From positions 1 to 64,000 of the forward strand of contig JBQDFP010000010.1 of NCBI GenBank assembly GCA_052085365.1: a stretch of 64,000 bases of DNA, written 5' to 3'. The notes under the pieces were generated by a model, which ran no database searches, was not told where the DNA came from, and worked only from the letters and a program-made list of their open reading frames with translations. Positions within the stretch are counted from its first letter, which is position 1. Every line of letters starts with the position of its first letter. The DNA comes from Canibacter sp052085365. Lineage in GTDB: Bacteria; Actinomycetota; Actinomycetes; Actinomycetales; Microbacteriaceae. The position numbers and the translations under genes are program-made. This document shows positions 37,101-45,402 of the stretch, piece after piece.

Positions 37101-37361
37101 CTCGCTCACCCGCGTTTCAATTCGTTTACGAAGCTTCATACCTGATCGCCGGTTGTGCACTAAGACGACACTGTGCTGTTTCTCGAGAGCGTCACTATGT
37201 TGCGCCTGAGTTTCGCGCGCAATCAGCTCAACTATCGTTTGCGTCTTCCCAGTGCCGGCAGCGCCAAGAATCGTTGCATGACGAGAACTGTCAAATCCCA
37301 AAATGGCCTGCTGGGTGGCATCAAGCTTCATGACTTCTACCCTAGTTTCTACTCCCGACAT
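34185..37361 (-). CDS. adnA: Helicase-nuclease AdnA subunit
   Basis: A 1058-residue partner of AdnB matching AdnA (Rv3202c). The motor is divergent but not dead by sequence: Walker A ILGAAGTGKTQT (residues 31-42), motif II LIIDDAQDLTEG (DDAQ instead of DExQ) and motif VI LVHAMTRSTGKL. The C-terminal nuclease has RVVDLKSGKNA and QLMAYQYAL. Cysteines in RAETCPLSW and at the very end (HHC and NCAL) could bind an Fe-S cluster as in AddB, which is inference. ATG 37361 is the first start. ATG 37331 would also suit the family. It lies 13 bases upstream of the chosen adnB start, and longer adnB starts overlap it. Confidence 0.92.
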   Translation of the reverse strand: MSGVETRVEVMKLDATQQAILGFDSSRHATILGAAGTGKTQTIVELIARETQAQHSDALEKQHSVVLVHNRRSGMKLRKRIETRVSEPLQGSVVRTPTALAFWIVAKFAAEHGQPTPRLITGHMQDDAIAEAMTQASTGLFGVELGESQTFRAEIRNLWRICDDYNMSFEQLETFARQHIAKSNLGELPGMWVAAARVLSNAAVRLSDKNYFTASGVLRAARSLIQDSEDRELRFMPSRLIIDDAQDLTEGALGLVAECASRGIAVWSFGDPDLATVAFQGERTELVTSVSASISRKLGRQQLADEQRAVLPLVHRGNNELRALARTVSSAIGTASAGQQRSARARAETPGEGYIEAVQFTHRSEMVGAIAHRLRETKLGVHGEAPTPWSEMAILCRSRLEAELLSSELTFKDVPTKLVGGGMVLREHRIIRDLVALLELVFTGRTPTPTEFLKFLTGPLGGLDNVEVRRLRTAILLQERKNAHELDRAARRCDDVIAEYLQTVPESSLIDSASGRKLHRLVNDFSAAKRMHSEGAIAREIVWTFWHGAGLAHKLQEAALTSPKQAVRAEANQTLDAVLAFMFVLERSEDSAQEILTLLAEILTSDVPEDTLAATSSDDAVVISTPQGVIGREYELVILAELQDGRWPNLRPRGSMLGLTALERLLRGEELLTTERIDTLHDELRLLVHAMTRSTGKLFAVGLENSEQFKSSFWQYFSNYEVEQVPTSGLTLRGMVAVLRRGLEANPDNTELARQLALLARYNVPGAHPDDWFGVRELTTNDPLIDLSDPNSQIRVSPSNMSRAETCPLSWALDKLGGPSLASVSSGLGTLIHAAFEQADDADNDPESMKRFIREHWQKLPFSAEWEAERQEQITEQMVNAVVDYVAKQHSDSWVTAGQEVSFSFTVGRAKVAGKIDRIETRHVGGADAVRVVDLKSGKNALSVADAEQDAQLMAYQYALESGEITLDDPVRNKHANLDGAGLLYVHPDQATTKLTYRVRTQPPMDESMKQEFEDRVVKVADSMVGPTFTAQVEHHCTDDQGGIKNCALHIIPAVSFE

Positions 37362-37488
37362 CTGCTGTTCCGGAGCGTCTCACGTCAGGAGCATGCCCTC
37401 AGCGAACGCCGCAGGTTTTCCGGGAGGCAAGCGCTGCAACTCCCGTACACTCAAGAATGTTATTGAAGAAGATCATCGGGAGGACGCT

Positions 37489-37716
37489 ATGGAGATCCGC
37501 ATTGGCATTCAACAGTCACCACGTGAACTGACGATCGAAACCGATCAGAAAACAGACGGAGTTCGTAAGCTTATTGAGCAAGCATACGCCGACGCTGACA
37601 CGCAGCTGCTCAGTCTGACCGACTCAAAAGACCGCCAATACCTCATTCCGCTCGAGAGCATCAGCTATATCGAATTTGGTGGAACTGAGTCCCGCAAGGT
37701 TGGTTTCGTAAGTTAA
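37489..37716 (+). CDS. DUF3107 family protein
   Basis: A 75-residue protein of DUF3107 (TB9.4, Rv3208A, in M. tuberculosis), a small actinobacterial family of unknown function. The sequence runs EIRIGIQQSPRELTIETD to LIPLESISYIEFG with no Cys and a likely alpha/beta fold. The ATG at 37489 has a strong GGGAGG ribosome site. The last four bases overlap the end of rlmC on the other strand. Confidence 0.92.
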   Translation: MEIRIGIQQSPRELTIETDQKTDGVRKLIEQAYADADTQLLSLTDSKDRQYLIPLESISYIEFGGTESRKVGFVS

Positions 37717-38855
37717 GCAGTCCGTTCGAGTAACACGGCAACCTCGACGTGTCGAGTGTGAGGAAACATGTCAAACACTCGCACTTGGCGCGCGCTAAAA
37801 CTCGGCATCTTATCCAAATCTTGCGCAAGAGTGATCGGGTTGCAGCTCGAATACACCACATGTGGCAGATGAGAATTCTCTATCCACTCGCTTAATTTAT
37901 GACCGATACCCCGCCGCGGCGGGTTCACGATAAGCATGTCGGGGCGCAACTCTTCTCGACTCGTCACCGCAAACTCCGTCGCATCCTGCGCAATAAACTT
38001 GGCTGCACTGTTACCTGATGCACGCATCGCATCAGCTGACTGGCGGGCAGATCTCACAGCAGCTTCGCTTGCTTCGACGCCGAGCACTTCTCGATGTACC
38101 GCTGTGCAATGTAGCGCGAAACCTCCCACACCACAGTACAAGTCCCACAAGGAAGCCGGTGACACTTCGTCCACCCAATGAGCGACTTGACGGTAAAGTT
38201 CACGCGCAACTCCAGTATTTGTTTGGAAGAAACTTCGCGGTAACAGCCTCAGATTCACGTCACCAAGTCGCATTGGCAAATCTGTTCCCCACAGCGCCCA
38301 TTCCACATCACCTTCGAGCACGGCTTTGTGCTCCGGCAAAATATTTACCGTAACCGTACGAGCATTCGGTATTGAACGGTGCAATGCGCTTGAGTGAGCC
38401 TCAATCACGTTTCCAGCATGCTCGCTACGCACCACGAAACGAATGAGAAGCTCCCCATCCGGTGACTCCGTGACGTGCACGAACTTCAGCTCCCCTTGAC
38501 GACGCGTCACATCGTACGGAGCGAGCCTTGTCGCGTTAAGAAACTCAGTGAGTTTTACACCTGCCTGATTCACGCCCGGTGACTGTATTGGACACGCGGT
38601 GAGGTCGACCCCGGTTTTGCGCGGACCGGGTATACCCAGCGTGAGGTTCGCAGTGGATCCACCAACCACGAATTTTGCTCGATTACGAAAGTTTTGTTGA
38701 CCGGCGGTATAAGTTTTGAGCCATGTTGCGTGCTTAGCATGCGTGCCCAAGGTGGTACGGCACGAGGCTTCTTTATTGGCGAGCTGAACCGGGTATGGCG
38801 TTTCGATGAGACTGCATGAGGTGCATTCGCCTGCCGCAAAAAGCTCGCAATACAT
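37713..38855 (-). CDS. rlmC: 23S rRNA (uracil-747-C5)-methyltransferase
   Basis: A 380-residue SAM-dependent RNA m5U methyltransferase. It follows E. coli RlmC (RumB) along its whole length rather than RlmD or TrmA, starting MYCELFAAGECTSC, with Fe-S Cys3, Cys11, Cys14 and Cys88. The SAM site is WDLYCGVGGFALHC, the catalytic part NPPRRG and YSSCNPITLAQDL with the nucleophilic Cys, and the end reads FDMFPHTRHVEVAVLL. It lacks the TRAM domain of RlmD. It follows the ferritin-like gene by three bases. Confidence 0.93.
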   Translation of the reverse strand: MYCELFAAGECTSCSLIETPYPVQLANKEASCRTTLGTHAKHATWLKTYTAGQQNFRNRAKFVVGGSTANLTLGIPGPRKTGVDLTACPIQSPGVNQAGVKLTEFLNATRLAPYDVTRRQGELKFVHVTESPDGELLIRFVVRSEHAGNVIEAHSSALHRSIPNARTVTVNILPEHKAVLEGDVEWALWGTDLPMRLGDVNLRLLPRSFFQTNTGVARELYRQVAHWVDEVSPASLWDLYCGVGGFALHCTAVHREVLGVEASEAAVRSARQSADAMRASGNSAAKFIAQDATEFAVTSREELRPDMLIVNPPRRGIGHKLSEWIENSHLPHVVYSSCNPITLAQDLDKMPSFSARQVRVFDMFPHTRHVEVAVLLERTA

Positions 38856-38858
38856 GAG

Positions 38859-39578
38859 CTACGCCGTCAAATGTAACGAGTCCATACGGCGCATGTGTGC
38901 CGCGGTCAGTTCAGTAAACACCGGTTCCATTTTCTCGGCGTCAAAGTTCTGGTGTTCGCTCAGACGTAACACTTCGCGCGCCAGTAAGAGCGTATCGCCG
39001 ACAAGCCTGCGCCCCCACAGTGCCAAACTGTCCGTCAGCTCATGCTGCTGCTGAATTTCTTTTGCCAGCAGCGCCTGTAGTCGTTCTCGTCCAGAGTTTT
39101 CACGCAGTATTGCTTCGGCTTCTGCTGTGTATTTATCGTTAATGCCGTCTGCTAGGTCGGCAAAGAACTCGTCAAACAACCCGCCGACAAGCCAAATTGC
39201 AAGAACATGCTGATGCCAGTCCGGAACCGAAATACGACGAATGTACCGTTCAATCATTGGTGCAAATGGACGCATCACGTGATGTGGTTCTTTATTACGG
39301 CGACCAAGCTCGGCCGTAAATCTATGGTGTTTTTGCAGCGCGTCACCCGCAACTTCAGCAAGAACTTCTTTCGCTTCCAATGTGGAAGCGCCTGACACGC
39401 CCTGGGTTGCTGCTTCATAGAGTGATAATTGAAGAAAGGCGACCATACCCAAATAAGGCACGATTCCGGGCGCAAACTCGGGAATTTGAACCGGAACTGT
39501 ATCGTCGACTCGATTGCCAGTACGCGACTTAGACGCCTGCGCCGTTGGCTTTTTGAAACGCTTCAACCATGAGAACAC
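38859..39578 (-). CDS. Ferritin-like fold protein (MiaE-like) of actinobacteria
   Basis: A 239-residue, largely helical protein belonging to the ferritin-like family found beside the DEAD-box helicase gene in many actinobacteria, sometimes annotated as a tRNA hydroxylase-like protein. A four-helix bundle with possible di-iron ligands is suggested by FLQLSLYEAA, EVAGDALQKHHRFTAEL, GLFDEFFADLADG and KEIQQQHELTDSL. The substrate is unknown and iron binding is inferred. It starts with GTG 39578 without a clear ribosome site. It is divergent from the helicase gene and followed three bases later by rlmC. Confidence 0.8.
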   Translation of the reverse strand: MFSWLKRFKKPTAQASKSRTGNRVDDTVPVQIPEFAPGIVPYLGMVAFLQLSLYEAATQGVSGASTLEAKEVLAEVAGDALQKHHRFTAELGRRNKEPHHVMRPFAPMIERYIRRISVPDWHQHVLAIWLVGGLFDEFFADLADGINDKYTAEAEAILRENSGRERLQALLAKEIQQQHELTDSLALWGRRLVGDTLLLAREVLRLSEHQNFDAEKMEPVFTELTAAHMRRMDSLHLTA

Positions 39579-39653
39579 TCAGCCAGTTTAGCCTCTCGCG
39601 TATGCCATTACCTGTTTCACACCCCCTGACGCTTACACTAGTTGAGGAACGGA

Positions 39654-41189
39654 GTGCCGCTGGTGCCTCCGTCGCTGCGCCTGGTGGAGAAGAAAATAGG
39701 GCGTAGACCTACACGCGAACAGGACGCACACTTGACAACTTTTGTTGAACTCGGTGTTGACGGTGATATGGCGAATGCCCTCACTGATGCAGACATCGTA
39801 AACGCTTTTCCCATCCAAGAGCAGACGATTCCCCTAGCTATTTCGGGCCAAGACATTATTGGTCAAGCTAAAACCGGAACCGGTAAAACTCTAGGCTTTG
39901 GCCTGCCAATATTGCAGCGTCTCGGTGAAGCCCCCGAACCAGGCGTTCAAGCGTTGGTTGTAGTGCCGACACGAGAGCTCGCGAACCAAGTATTTGAAGA
40001 CATCGCACTCGCTGCGAAAAATCGGGCCGTCCAGGTAGTCCCTATCTATGGTGGCAAAGCCTACGAAGGGCAGATTGAGCAGCTCAAACAGGGGGCACAG
40101 ATTGTTGTGGGCACTCCCGGGCGACTTCTCGATCTGGCTAACCAGCGTTTGCTGGATCTCGGCAAAGTTCGCGAAATGGTGCTCGACGAGGCTGACAAGA
40201 TGCTCGATCTCGGGTTCCTAGCCGATATCGAGAAGCTCTTTTCGCTTACCCCTGTCAAACGGCACACCATGCTGTTTTCTGCCACCATGCCCGGAACGAT
40301 TGTGACGCTTGCTCGACGATTCATGTCGAAGCCAATCCATATTCGCGCAACCGACCCGGATGAGGGAATTGCTCAGGCCAATATTCGTCACCTCGTCTAC
40401 CGTGTGCACTCGCTCGATAAAGACGAAATGATTGGGCGGATCTTACAGGCCGAAGGCCGTGGCAAAACAGTGATCTTCACACGCACTAAACGTCAGGCAG
40501 CCAAACTTCAAGAAGAACTCACTGATCGAGGATTCTTAGCAGCGGCCGTACACGGCGATCTGGGTCAAGAACAGCGTGAACGTCACATGGCCTCGTTTCG
40601 TGCCGGGAAAAAAGACGTTCTGATTGCTACTGATGTTGCGGCACGCGGCATTGACGTAAACGATGTCACTCACGTCATCAACCACACGGTCCCTGACGAT
40701 GAGAAGACCTACCTCCACCGTGTCGGTCGTACGGGCCGTGCTGGTCAGACCGGAATCGCGGTCACGTTCATTGACTGGGAAGACCTCCACAAATGGACCC
40801 TCATCGATCGAGCCTTGGGATTGACTGGTGAAGAGCCACAAGAAACGTATTCATCATCTCCACACTTGCGTGAAGAACTCAATATTCCTGAAGGCGTAAA
40901 AGGACGCATTGTTGCGTCATCACGTGCGGCATCGGCCGGAGCTCGAAAGCATGAGCAGAAACCAACGTCATCATCACGGTCGCGAAATCGTCGCCGCTCC
41001 CCAGCACGCAGGGGCACCCAGGAGCAGTCTTCGCAGAATCATGAGCAGAACTTGTCGAGTGCAGACGGATCTGGAAATACCGAAAGCCCTCGCAAGCCGC
41101 GGCGTCGGCGCCGGCGGCGTTCAAACAACGCTGGTGCTCAATCTTCTTCACAGAAGACAAACCCAGAGCACAACACTTCCGACAGCTAA
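39654..41189 (+). CDS. DEAD-box RNA helicase, RhlE/CsdA-like
   Basis: An ATP-dependent RNA helicase of about 511 residues (compare Rv3211). Motifs: FPIQEQTIPLAISGQD (Q motif), AKTGTGKTLGF (I), VVPTREL (Ia), VGTPGRLLDL (Ib), MVLDEADKML (II), FSATMP (III), TDVAARGIDVNDVTHVIN (V) and YLHRVGRTGRAG (VI). A long basic, low-complexity tail rich in Arg and Ser follows residue 410 and probably binds RNA. The start is uncertain: GTG 39654 and GTG 39663 each have a ribosome site, and TTG 39642 is further upstream. Its stop overlaps that of the PHP gene by four bases. Confidence 0.94.
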   Translation: MPLVPPSLRLVEKKIGRRPTREQDAHLTTFVELGVDGDMANALTDADIVNAFPIQEQTIPLAISGQDIIGQAKTGTGKTLGFGLPILQRLGEAPEPGVQALVVVPTRELANQVFEDIALAAKNRAVQVVPIYGGKAYEGQIEQLKQGAQIVVGTPGRLLDLANQRLLDLGKVREMVLDEADKMLDLGFLADIEKLFSLTPVKRHTMLFSATMPGTIVTLARRFMSKPIHIRATDPDEGIAQANIRHLVYRVHSLDKDEMIGRILQAEGRGKTVIFTRTKRQAAKLQEELTDRGFLAAAVHGDLGQEQRERHMASFRAGKKDVLIATDVAARGIDVNDVTHVINHTVPDDEKTYLHRVGRTGRAGQTGIAVTFIDWEDLHKWTLIDRALGLTGEEPQETYSSSPHLREELNIPEGVKGRIVASSRAASAGARKHEQKPTSSSRSRNRRRSPARRGTQEQSSQNHEQNLSSADGSGNTESPRKPRRRRRRRSNNAGAQSSSQKTNPEHNTSDS

Positions 41190-42085
41190 CGTTTGACGCG
41201 CATAAGTTCACGCAACTGATCCACTATTTGTTTCGGGGTGCTGCACTCCCCCAGTTGATTTGATTTACCGGCGCCGTGGTAGTCACTCGCGCCGGTAATC
41301 AACAGCTGATATTTGTGCGCAGCCCAGGTAAGTTCAGGGACGCGATCTTGCAGGTTTTCCGGGTGAGCTAATTCAATTCCCACAAGCCCTGCTTCTGCTA
41401 ACGTTCCTATTTCTGCGCTAGAAACCACCTGCTGGTGTCGAATCGCAGCGGGATGAGCCAACACCGGAGCCCCGCCTGCTCGTCGTGCAAGATCGATCGC
41501 ATGCGTGGTCTCAGGCGCGTAAGTGGGGACGTAATACATTGATCCTGGTCCGAGCAGCCGTTCAAATGCTTCATTGCGATCCGCTACGTAGCCGCGGCGT
41601 ACAAGTGCGTCTGCAATATGGGGACGACCGATCGATTCGGTAGTCCCGCTAGCTACTTCGTCCCAAGTAATCTGAAAGTCAGCGCGTAATCGTTCAACCA
41701 TTTCTTCAGCACGACTGGCACGCGAACGTTGAATAAGCTCAAGTTCATGAACGAGATCAGCTTCGCGTGGGTCAAGGCCGTACACGAGCAGATGTGTTGA
41801 CCGGTTTCGATACTTCGTGGTGATTTCCATGCCTGGCAGAAAATCAATAGAAAATTTTGCTGCGGCTCGTCGCGCTTCGGGCCACCCGGCCGCCGTGTCG
41901 TGGTCGGTCAGTGCGAAACCCCCCAGACCCAGTTTCGAAACTGCTTGAGCTATCTCGGTCGGTGAAGTTGTGCCATCCGAGATTTTTGAGTGCGTATGCA
42001 AGTCATATTGCAACGGTCCGTGTTTGCTACCAGCCACAGTTCTCAATGCTAGAGCACGAAACGCACCACCGGATACAGCTCGCAT
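41186..42085 (-). CDS. PHP-domain phosphoesterase (RNase AM/TrpH-like)
   Basis: A 299-residue PHP-family metal-dependent phosphoesterase. The PHP signature is YDLHTHSKISDGTTSP, followed by GFALTDHDTAAGWPEA, FLPGMEITT, VLAHPAAIRH and ITGASDYHGAG, which supply the His/Asp/Glu cluster for three metals. E. coli YciV of this family trims 5' ends of RNA or hydrolyses 3',5'-bisphosphates, but the actinobacterial substrate is not known. ATG 42085 adds about 25 residues before the domain. A GTG at 42037 is possible. It is divergent from pepP with 45 bp between. Confidence 0.92.
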   Translation of the reverse strand: MRAVSGGAFRALALRTVAGSKHGPLQYDLHTHSKISDGTTSPTEIAQAVSKLGLGGFALTDHDTAAGWPEARRAAAKFSIDFLPGMEITTKYRNRSTHLLVYGLDPREADLVHELELIQRSRASRAEEMVERLRADFQITWDEVASGTTESIGRPHIADALVRRGYVADRNEAFERLLGPGSMYYVPTYAPETTHAIDLARRAGGAPVLAHPAAIRHQQVVSSAEIGTLAEAGLVGIELAHPENLQDRVPELTWAAHKYQLLITGASDYHGAGKSNQLGECSTPKQIVDQLRELMRVKR

Positions 42086-42118
42086 ATCTCAGGCTAATGC
42101 GGGAAGTACTCGGTACGA

Positions 42119-42124
42119 GATAAT
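42119..42124 (+). promoter_or_regulatory. Putative -10 of pepP
   Basis: GATAAT lies six bases before the ATG at 42131, in the 45-bp gap to the divergent PHP gene. There is no ribosome site, so a leaderless transcript is likely. No consensus -35 is visible. Confidence 0.5.
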
Positions 42125-42130
42125 GGTCTC

Positions 42131-43537
42131 ATGTCTACGAATGAGCACTCCGCACCTGTTCAGGCAACACACGAGGCGGAAATCACCAACGAGTCGCGAA
42201 ATACGCTTCCCAAGAATCAGCGTTTCCTTGACTATATGGGGCGACATTGGGAACCCCGAAGTATTGCGCTGCCTGAGCAGTCATCTGTCGCACCGTTCGC
42301 ACGTAAGCGTCGCAATACGCTCAGCAACGCATTCCCGGGTGAACGTCTCGTGATTCACGCTGGCGTGATGAAGCAACGCTCCAACGATACGTTTTATGAG
42401 TATCGGGCACACAGTGCTTTTAGCCATCTGACTGGTTGGGGGTCCGCTGCAGAGCCGGGCGCAGTGCTCGTGTTTGAACCAATTGCAGCGGGGCACGAAG
42501 TCACCTTGTACTTCCGTGAGCGAGCAGACCGAACGAGCAGCGAGTTCTTCGCAAATTCTGAAATTGGTGAGTTTTGGATCGGTGAGCGCCCATCGCTTGA
42601 GCACGTTGCGAGCCTGCTGGGTGTTGAGACTCAACCGCTGGAAAATTTTGCTCCCACAGATCGGGACTTGACTCTCGAAAACCCTGAAGTGGACCGCGTT
42701 ACGAGTGAGATGCGACTGGTGAAGGACGTATACGAACAGGAACAGATGCAACTTGCAGTCGATGCGACTGCTCGCGGGTTCGATGAAGTTGTCCTTAGTT
42801 TTGATCACGCCGTCCGTGAGCAACGCGGGGAGCGTGTTATTGAGGGTGTGTTCCATCAACGGGCGCGCCTTGACGGTAATTGGGAAGGTTACGAAACGAT
42901 TGCGGCTTCCGGTTCTCATGCGTGTACGCTTCACTGGATCAACAATGACGGCCGGGTGAACGAGGGTGATCTGCTACTGCTTGACGCTGGTATTGAGTTG
43001 GACAGTCTCTATACCGCTGATGTGACGCGTACGCTGCCCGTATCGGGAACGTTTACTCCCGTTCAGCGAAAGATTTATGCTGCGGTCCTTGAGGCTGCTG
43101 ATGCGGCACGCGCAATTATTCGTCCCGGGATTACTTTCGGTGACGTTCACGAAACGGCAATGAAGGTTATTGAACGGTATACCCGTGAGTGGGGTTTTTT
43201 GCCCGATGATGCAGACTCTGACGTGCCCTACCACAAGCGCTATATGGTCCATGGCACCAGTCACCATCTAGGGCTTGATGTGCATGATTGTGCTGCTGCA
43301 CGTCGCGAAATGTATCACGACGGGATCGTTGAGGCGGGCATGGTGTTTACTGTAGAGCCGGGGCTCTACTTCCACGACGGCGATCTGACTGTTCCGGAGG
43401 AGTTCCGTGGTATCGGTGTGCGCATCGAAGACGACATTCTCGTGACCGAGAACGGGAGCGTGAATCTTTCCGCCGACATTCCACGGACCATTGCAGAAGT
43501 TGAGGCCTGGGTGCAGGCGGGACGAAACGCTACGTAG
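42131..43537 (+). CDS. pepP: Xaa-Pro aminopeptidase (aminopeptidase P)
   Basis: A 468-residue M24B peptidase that removes N-terminal residues preceding proline. After the N-terminal creatinase-like domain, the catalytic pita-bread fold has all metal ligands: LLLLDAGIE, YTADVTRTLP, HGTSHHLGLDVHD, FTVEPGLYF and GVRIEDDILV. The N-terminal 50 residues are an actinobacterial extension with FLDYMGRHWEPRS. It starts at ATG 42131 beside a -10 element and ends one base before the convergent stress-protein gene. Confidence 0.96.
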   Translation: MSTNEHSAPVQATHEAEITNESRNTLPKNQRFLDYMGRHWEPRSIALPEQSSVAPFARKRRNTLSNAFPGERLVIHAGVMKQRSNDTFYEYRAHSAFSHLTGWGSAAEPGAVLVFEPIAAGHEVTLYFRERADRTSSEFFANSEIGEFWIGERPSLEHVASLLGVETQPLENFAPTDRDLTLENPEVDRVTSEMRLVKDVYEQEQMQLAVDATARGFDEVVLSFDHAVREQRGERVIEGVFHQRARLDGNWEGYETIAASGSHACTLHWINNDGRVNEGDLLLLDAGIELDSLYTADVTRTLPVSGTFTPVQRKIYAAVLEAADAARAIIRPGITFGDVHETAMKVIERYTREWGFLPDDADSDVPYHKRYMVHGTSHHLGLDVHDCAAARREMYHDGIVEAGMVFTVEPGLYFHDGDLTVPEEFRGIGVRIEDDILVTENGSVNLSADIPRTIAEVEAWVQAGRNAT

Positions 43538-44050
43538 CTAGTCCTGTGAGTCCTGCACGGATTTCACGAGCACGTCCCGCGCCGTCATGACGAGCTCGTG
43601 CTCAGTAATCAGGTCGTACCTGGTGCCGATCACTTGAGTGATTGAGGCGTATTCTCGCCGGTTTCTATTGAGTGAGAAGGTCACCACTGCAAAAAGCATG
43701 CCGAAGCCAGCCCCGATGACGAGTGCTGCAAAGAACACTCCAAGTATGCCGCTCGCACCGGGTTGAAAGATAAACAGGATGATCCCGAAGAATATCCCGA
43801 GATATGCGCCTGAGCCTGCGCCCATCATGGCGATTCGACCGTAGCTGAGTTTAGCGGTAATCCGCTCAACGCTCCGGAGCCCATTACCAACGATTGAGAG
43901 CTGTCGCACCGGAAAGTCAGCTCGCGCCAATACGTCCACTGCCTGCTGTACGTCCTCATACCGGTCATACGTCGATACAATCTCACCTTCTGGCATTTGG
44001 GTGAGCGCCGGTACCCGACGATTAGATTGTCTCGGTGCAAAGAAACTCAT
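43538..44050 (-). CDS. General stress protein 17M-like membrane protein
   Basis: A 170-residue protein of the actinobacterial general-stress family with a YflT/GSP17M-like N-terminal domain (VSTYDRYEDVQQAVDVLA, FPVRQLSIVG) and two adjacent hydrophobic segments rich in Gly (MGAGSGAYLGIFFGIILFIF and FFAALVIGAGFGMLFAVVTF). The tail (YDLITEHELVMTARDVL) is cytoplasmic by prediction. The function is unknown. ATG 44050 follows GAAGGT. An upstream start at 44071 lacks a ribosome site. Confidence 0.85.
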   Translation of the reverse strand: MSFFAPRQSNRRVPALTQMPEGEIVSTYDRYEDVQQAVDVLARADFPVRQLSIVGNGLRSVERITAKLSYGRIAMMGAGSGAYLGIFFGIILFIFQPGASGILGVFFAALVIGAGFGMLFAVVTFSLNRNRREYASITQVIGTRYDLITEHELVMTARDVLVKSVQDSQD

Positions 44051-44138
44051 ACCTTCATTCAAGCACGGCACGCCTGAAGTTTCGCCCGAACAGACGTGTT
44101 TTCGTCGGTCTCTAAGCGCAGTTTCGGTAAAAACCTAC

Positions 44139-44144
44139 TACCGT
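44139..44144 (+). promoter_or_regulatory. Putative -10 of the MgtE-N/CBS gene
   Basis: TACCGT fits TAnnnT and lies seven bases before the GTG at 44152. There is no ribosome site. This favours the GTG over the GTG at 44146. Confidence 0.35.
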
Positions 44145-44151
44145 TGTGAAT

Positions 44152-45402
44152 GTGAGTAGTTCTCGAGTGTTTGTGGGCCGACTTGTCGGCAATGGTGTGT
44201 TTGACCCTGCCGGTGACCGTATCGGCAAGGTGCGGGACATCATTACCGTTGAACGCGCGAACAATCCGCCACGGGTGGTGGGCATGATCGTTGAAATTCC
44301 TGGTCGGCGTCGTGTGTTTACACCCATCGGGCGCATAACTTCAATCGCGAATAGGCAGGTAATCAGCACGGGCCTCATCAACGTACGTCGTTATGAACCG
44401 CGCGGAGGCGAAACGAGGCTCATCGCCGAGATTCTTGGTCGACAAGTTGATGTGTCGAGCGAAGGGAAGAAAGCACGTATTGAAGATGCCGCGATCACCC
44501 GCACTCGTTCTGGTGAGTGGATCGTTGCTGAAGTGTTTGTGCGGTTTCCCAAGACCGGTGCTTTTACACGCGGTGAAACGCGTCTATTGCCGTGGAAGCA
44601 GCTTGCGCAAGATCCAGAAGCGGAACATTACACTTCTGCCGAGCTGCTCATTCAAACACTGGTGGATCTCAAACCTGCGGATCTCGCTGAAGCACTCCTT
44701 GAACTTCCTGATGCGAGACGGATGGAAGTGATCGAAGAGCTTGCCGATGATCTGGTTGCCGACGCGCTCGAGGAGATGAGTGAGGCAGACCAGCTTGAAC
44801 TCTTGGCACGTCTCGACCCCTCACGCACGGCAGATGTGCTTGATCGTATGGAACCGGATGATGCTGCCGATTTAATTGCGGCACTCCCTGGAAAGCGTGG
44901 CCAAGAACTGCTCGAAATGATGGAGCCAGAAGAGGCTGAAGATGTTCGCCGCCTCCTCGAATACGAGCAGGATACTGCTGGAGGCCTCATGAATCCGACT
45001 CCAATTATTCTTTCGGGAGAGTCGAGTGTCGCCGAAGGGCTTGCGATGATCAGGCGGTCTGAAATCCCCCCGGCTATGGCTGCAGCGGTCTACGTCACAC
45101 TCCCTCCGTATGAAACACCAACGGGAGAGTTCCAGGGGCTCGTGCACTTCCAACAAATGCTCCGGTTTGCACCCCATGAGCGTCTCTCGGCGCTCATCGA
45201 CGGCGAGATCGAACCGGTTCACGTCAGTTCAAGCGCTGCCGAAGTAGCACGTCGTCTGGCTAGCTATGACCTCGTCGCAATGCCAGTTGTTGATGATCAG
45301 AATAATCTGCTCGGTGTTGCGACGATCGACGACGTACTCGACCACTTATTGCCCGATGACTGGCGACACACCGAAGAACCCCACCCGAACGAAGGTGCGT
45401 AA
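44152..45402 (+). CDS. MgtE N-domain / CBS-pair protein without transporter domain
   Basis: A 416-residue soluble protein. The first 75 residues resemble a PRC-barrel (VFVGRLVGNGVFDPAGDRIGKVRDI), then the MgtE N-terminal superhelix (LKPADLAEALLELPDARR, MEPDDAADLIAALPG, LLEYEQDTAGGLMNP) and two CBS motifs ending ATIDDVLDHLLPDDW. The five-helix Mg2+ channel of true MgtE is missing. Actinobacteria commonly have this form, and it may sense Mg2+ or nucleotides for a partner. That partner could be the DUF1003 membrane protein whose gene starts directly after the stop, which is inference. Confidence 0.92.
   Translation: MSSSRVFVGRLVGNGVFDPAGDRIGKVRDIITVERANNPPRVVGMIVEIPGRRRVFTPIGRITSIANRQVISTGLINVRRYEPRGGETRLIAEILGRQVDVSSEGKKARIEDAAITRTRSGEWIVAEVFVRFPKTGAFTRGETRLLPWKQLAQDPEAEHYTSAELLIQTLVDLKPADLAEALLELPDARRMEVIEELADDLVADALEEMSEADQLELLARLDPSRTADVLDRMEPDDAADLIAALPGKRGQELLEMMEPEEAEDVRRLLEYEQDTAGGLMNPTPIILSGESSVAEGLAMIRRSEIPPAMAAAVYVTLPPYETPTGEFQGLVHFQQMLRFAPHERLSALIDGEIEPVHVSSSAAEVARRLASYDLVAMPVVDDQNNLLGVATIDDVLDHLLPDDWRHTEEPHPNEGA

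Noticed and set aside
41990..42130. Possible LexA or other operator between the PHP gene and pepP
   Set aside because: No palindrome close to TCGAAC-N4-GTTCGA is present. Only the -10 element is supported.
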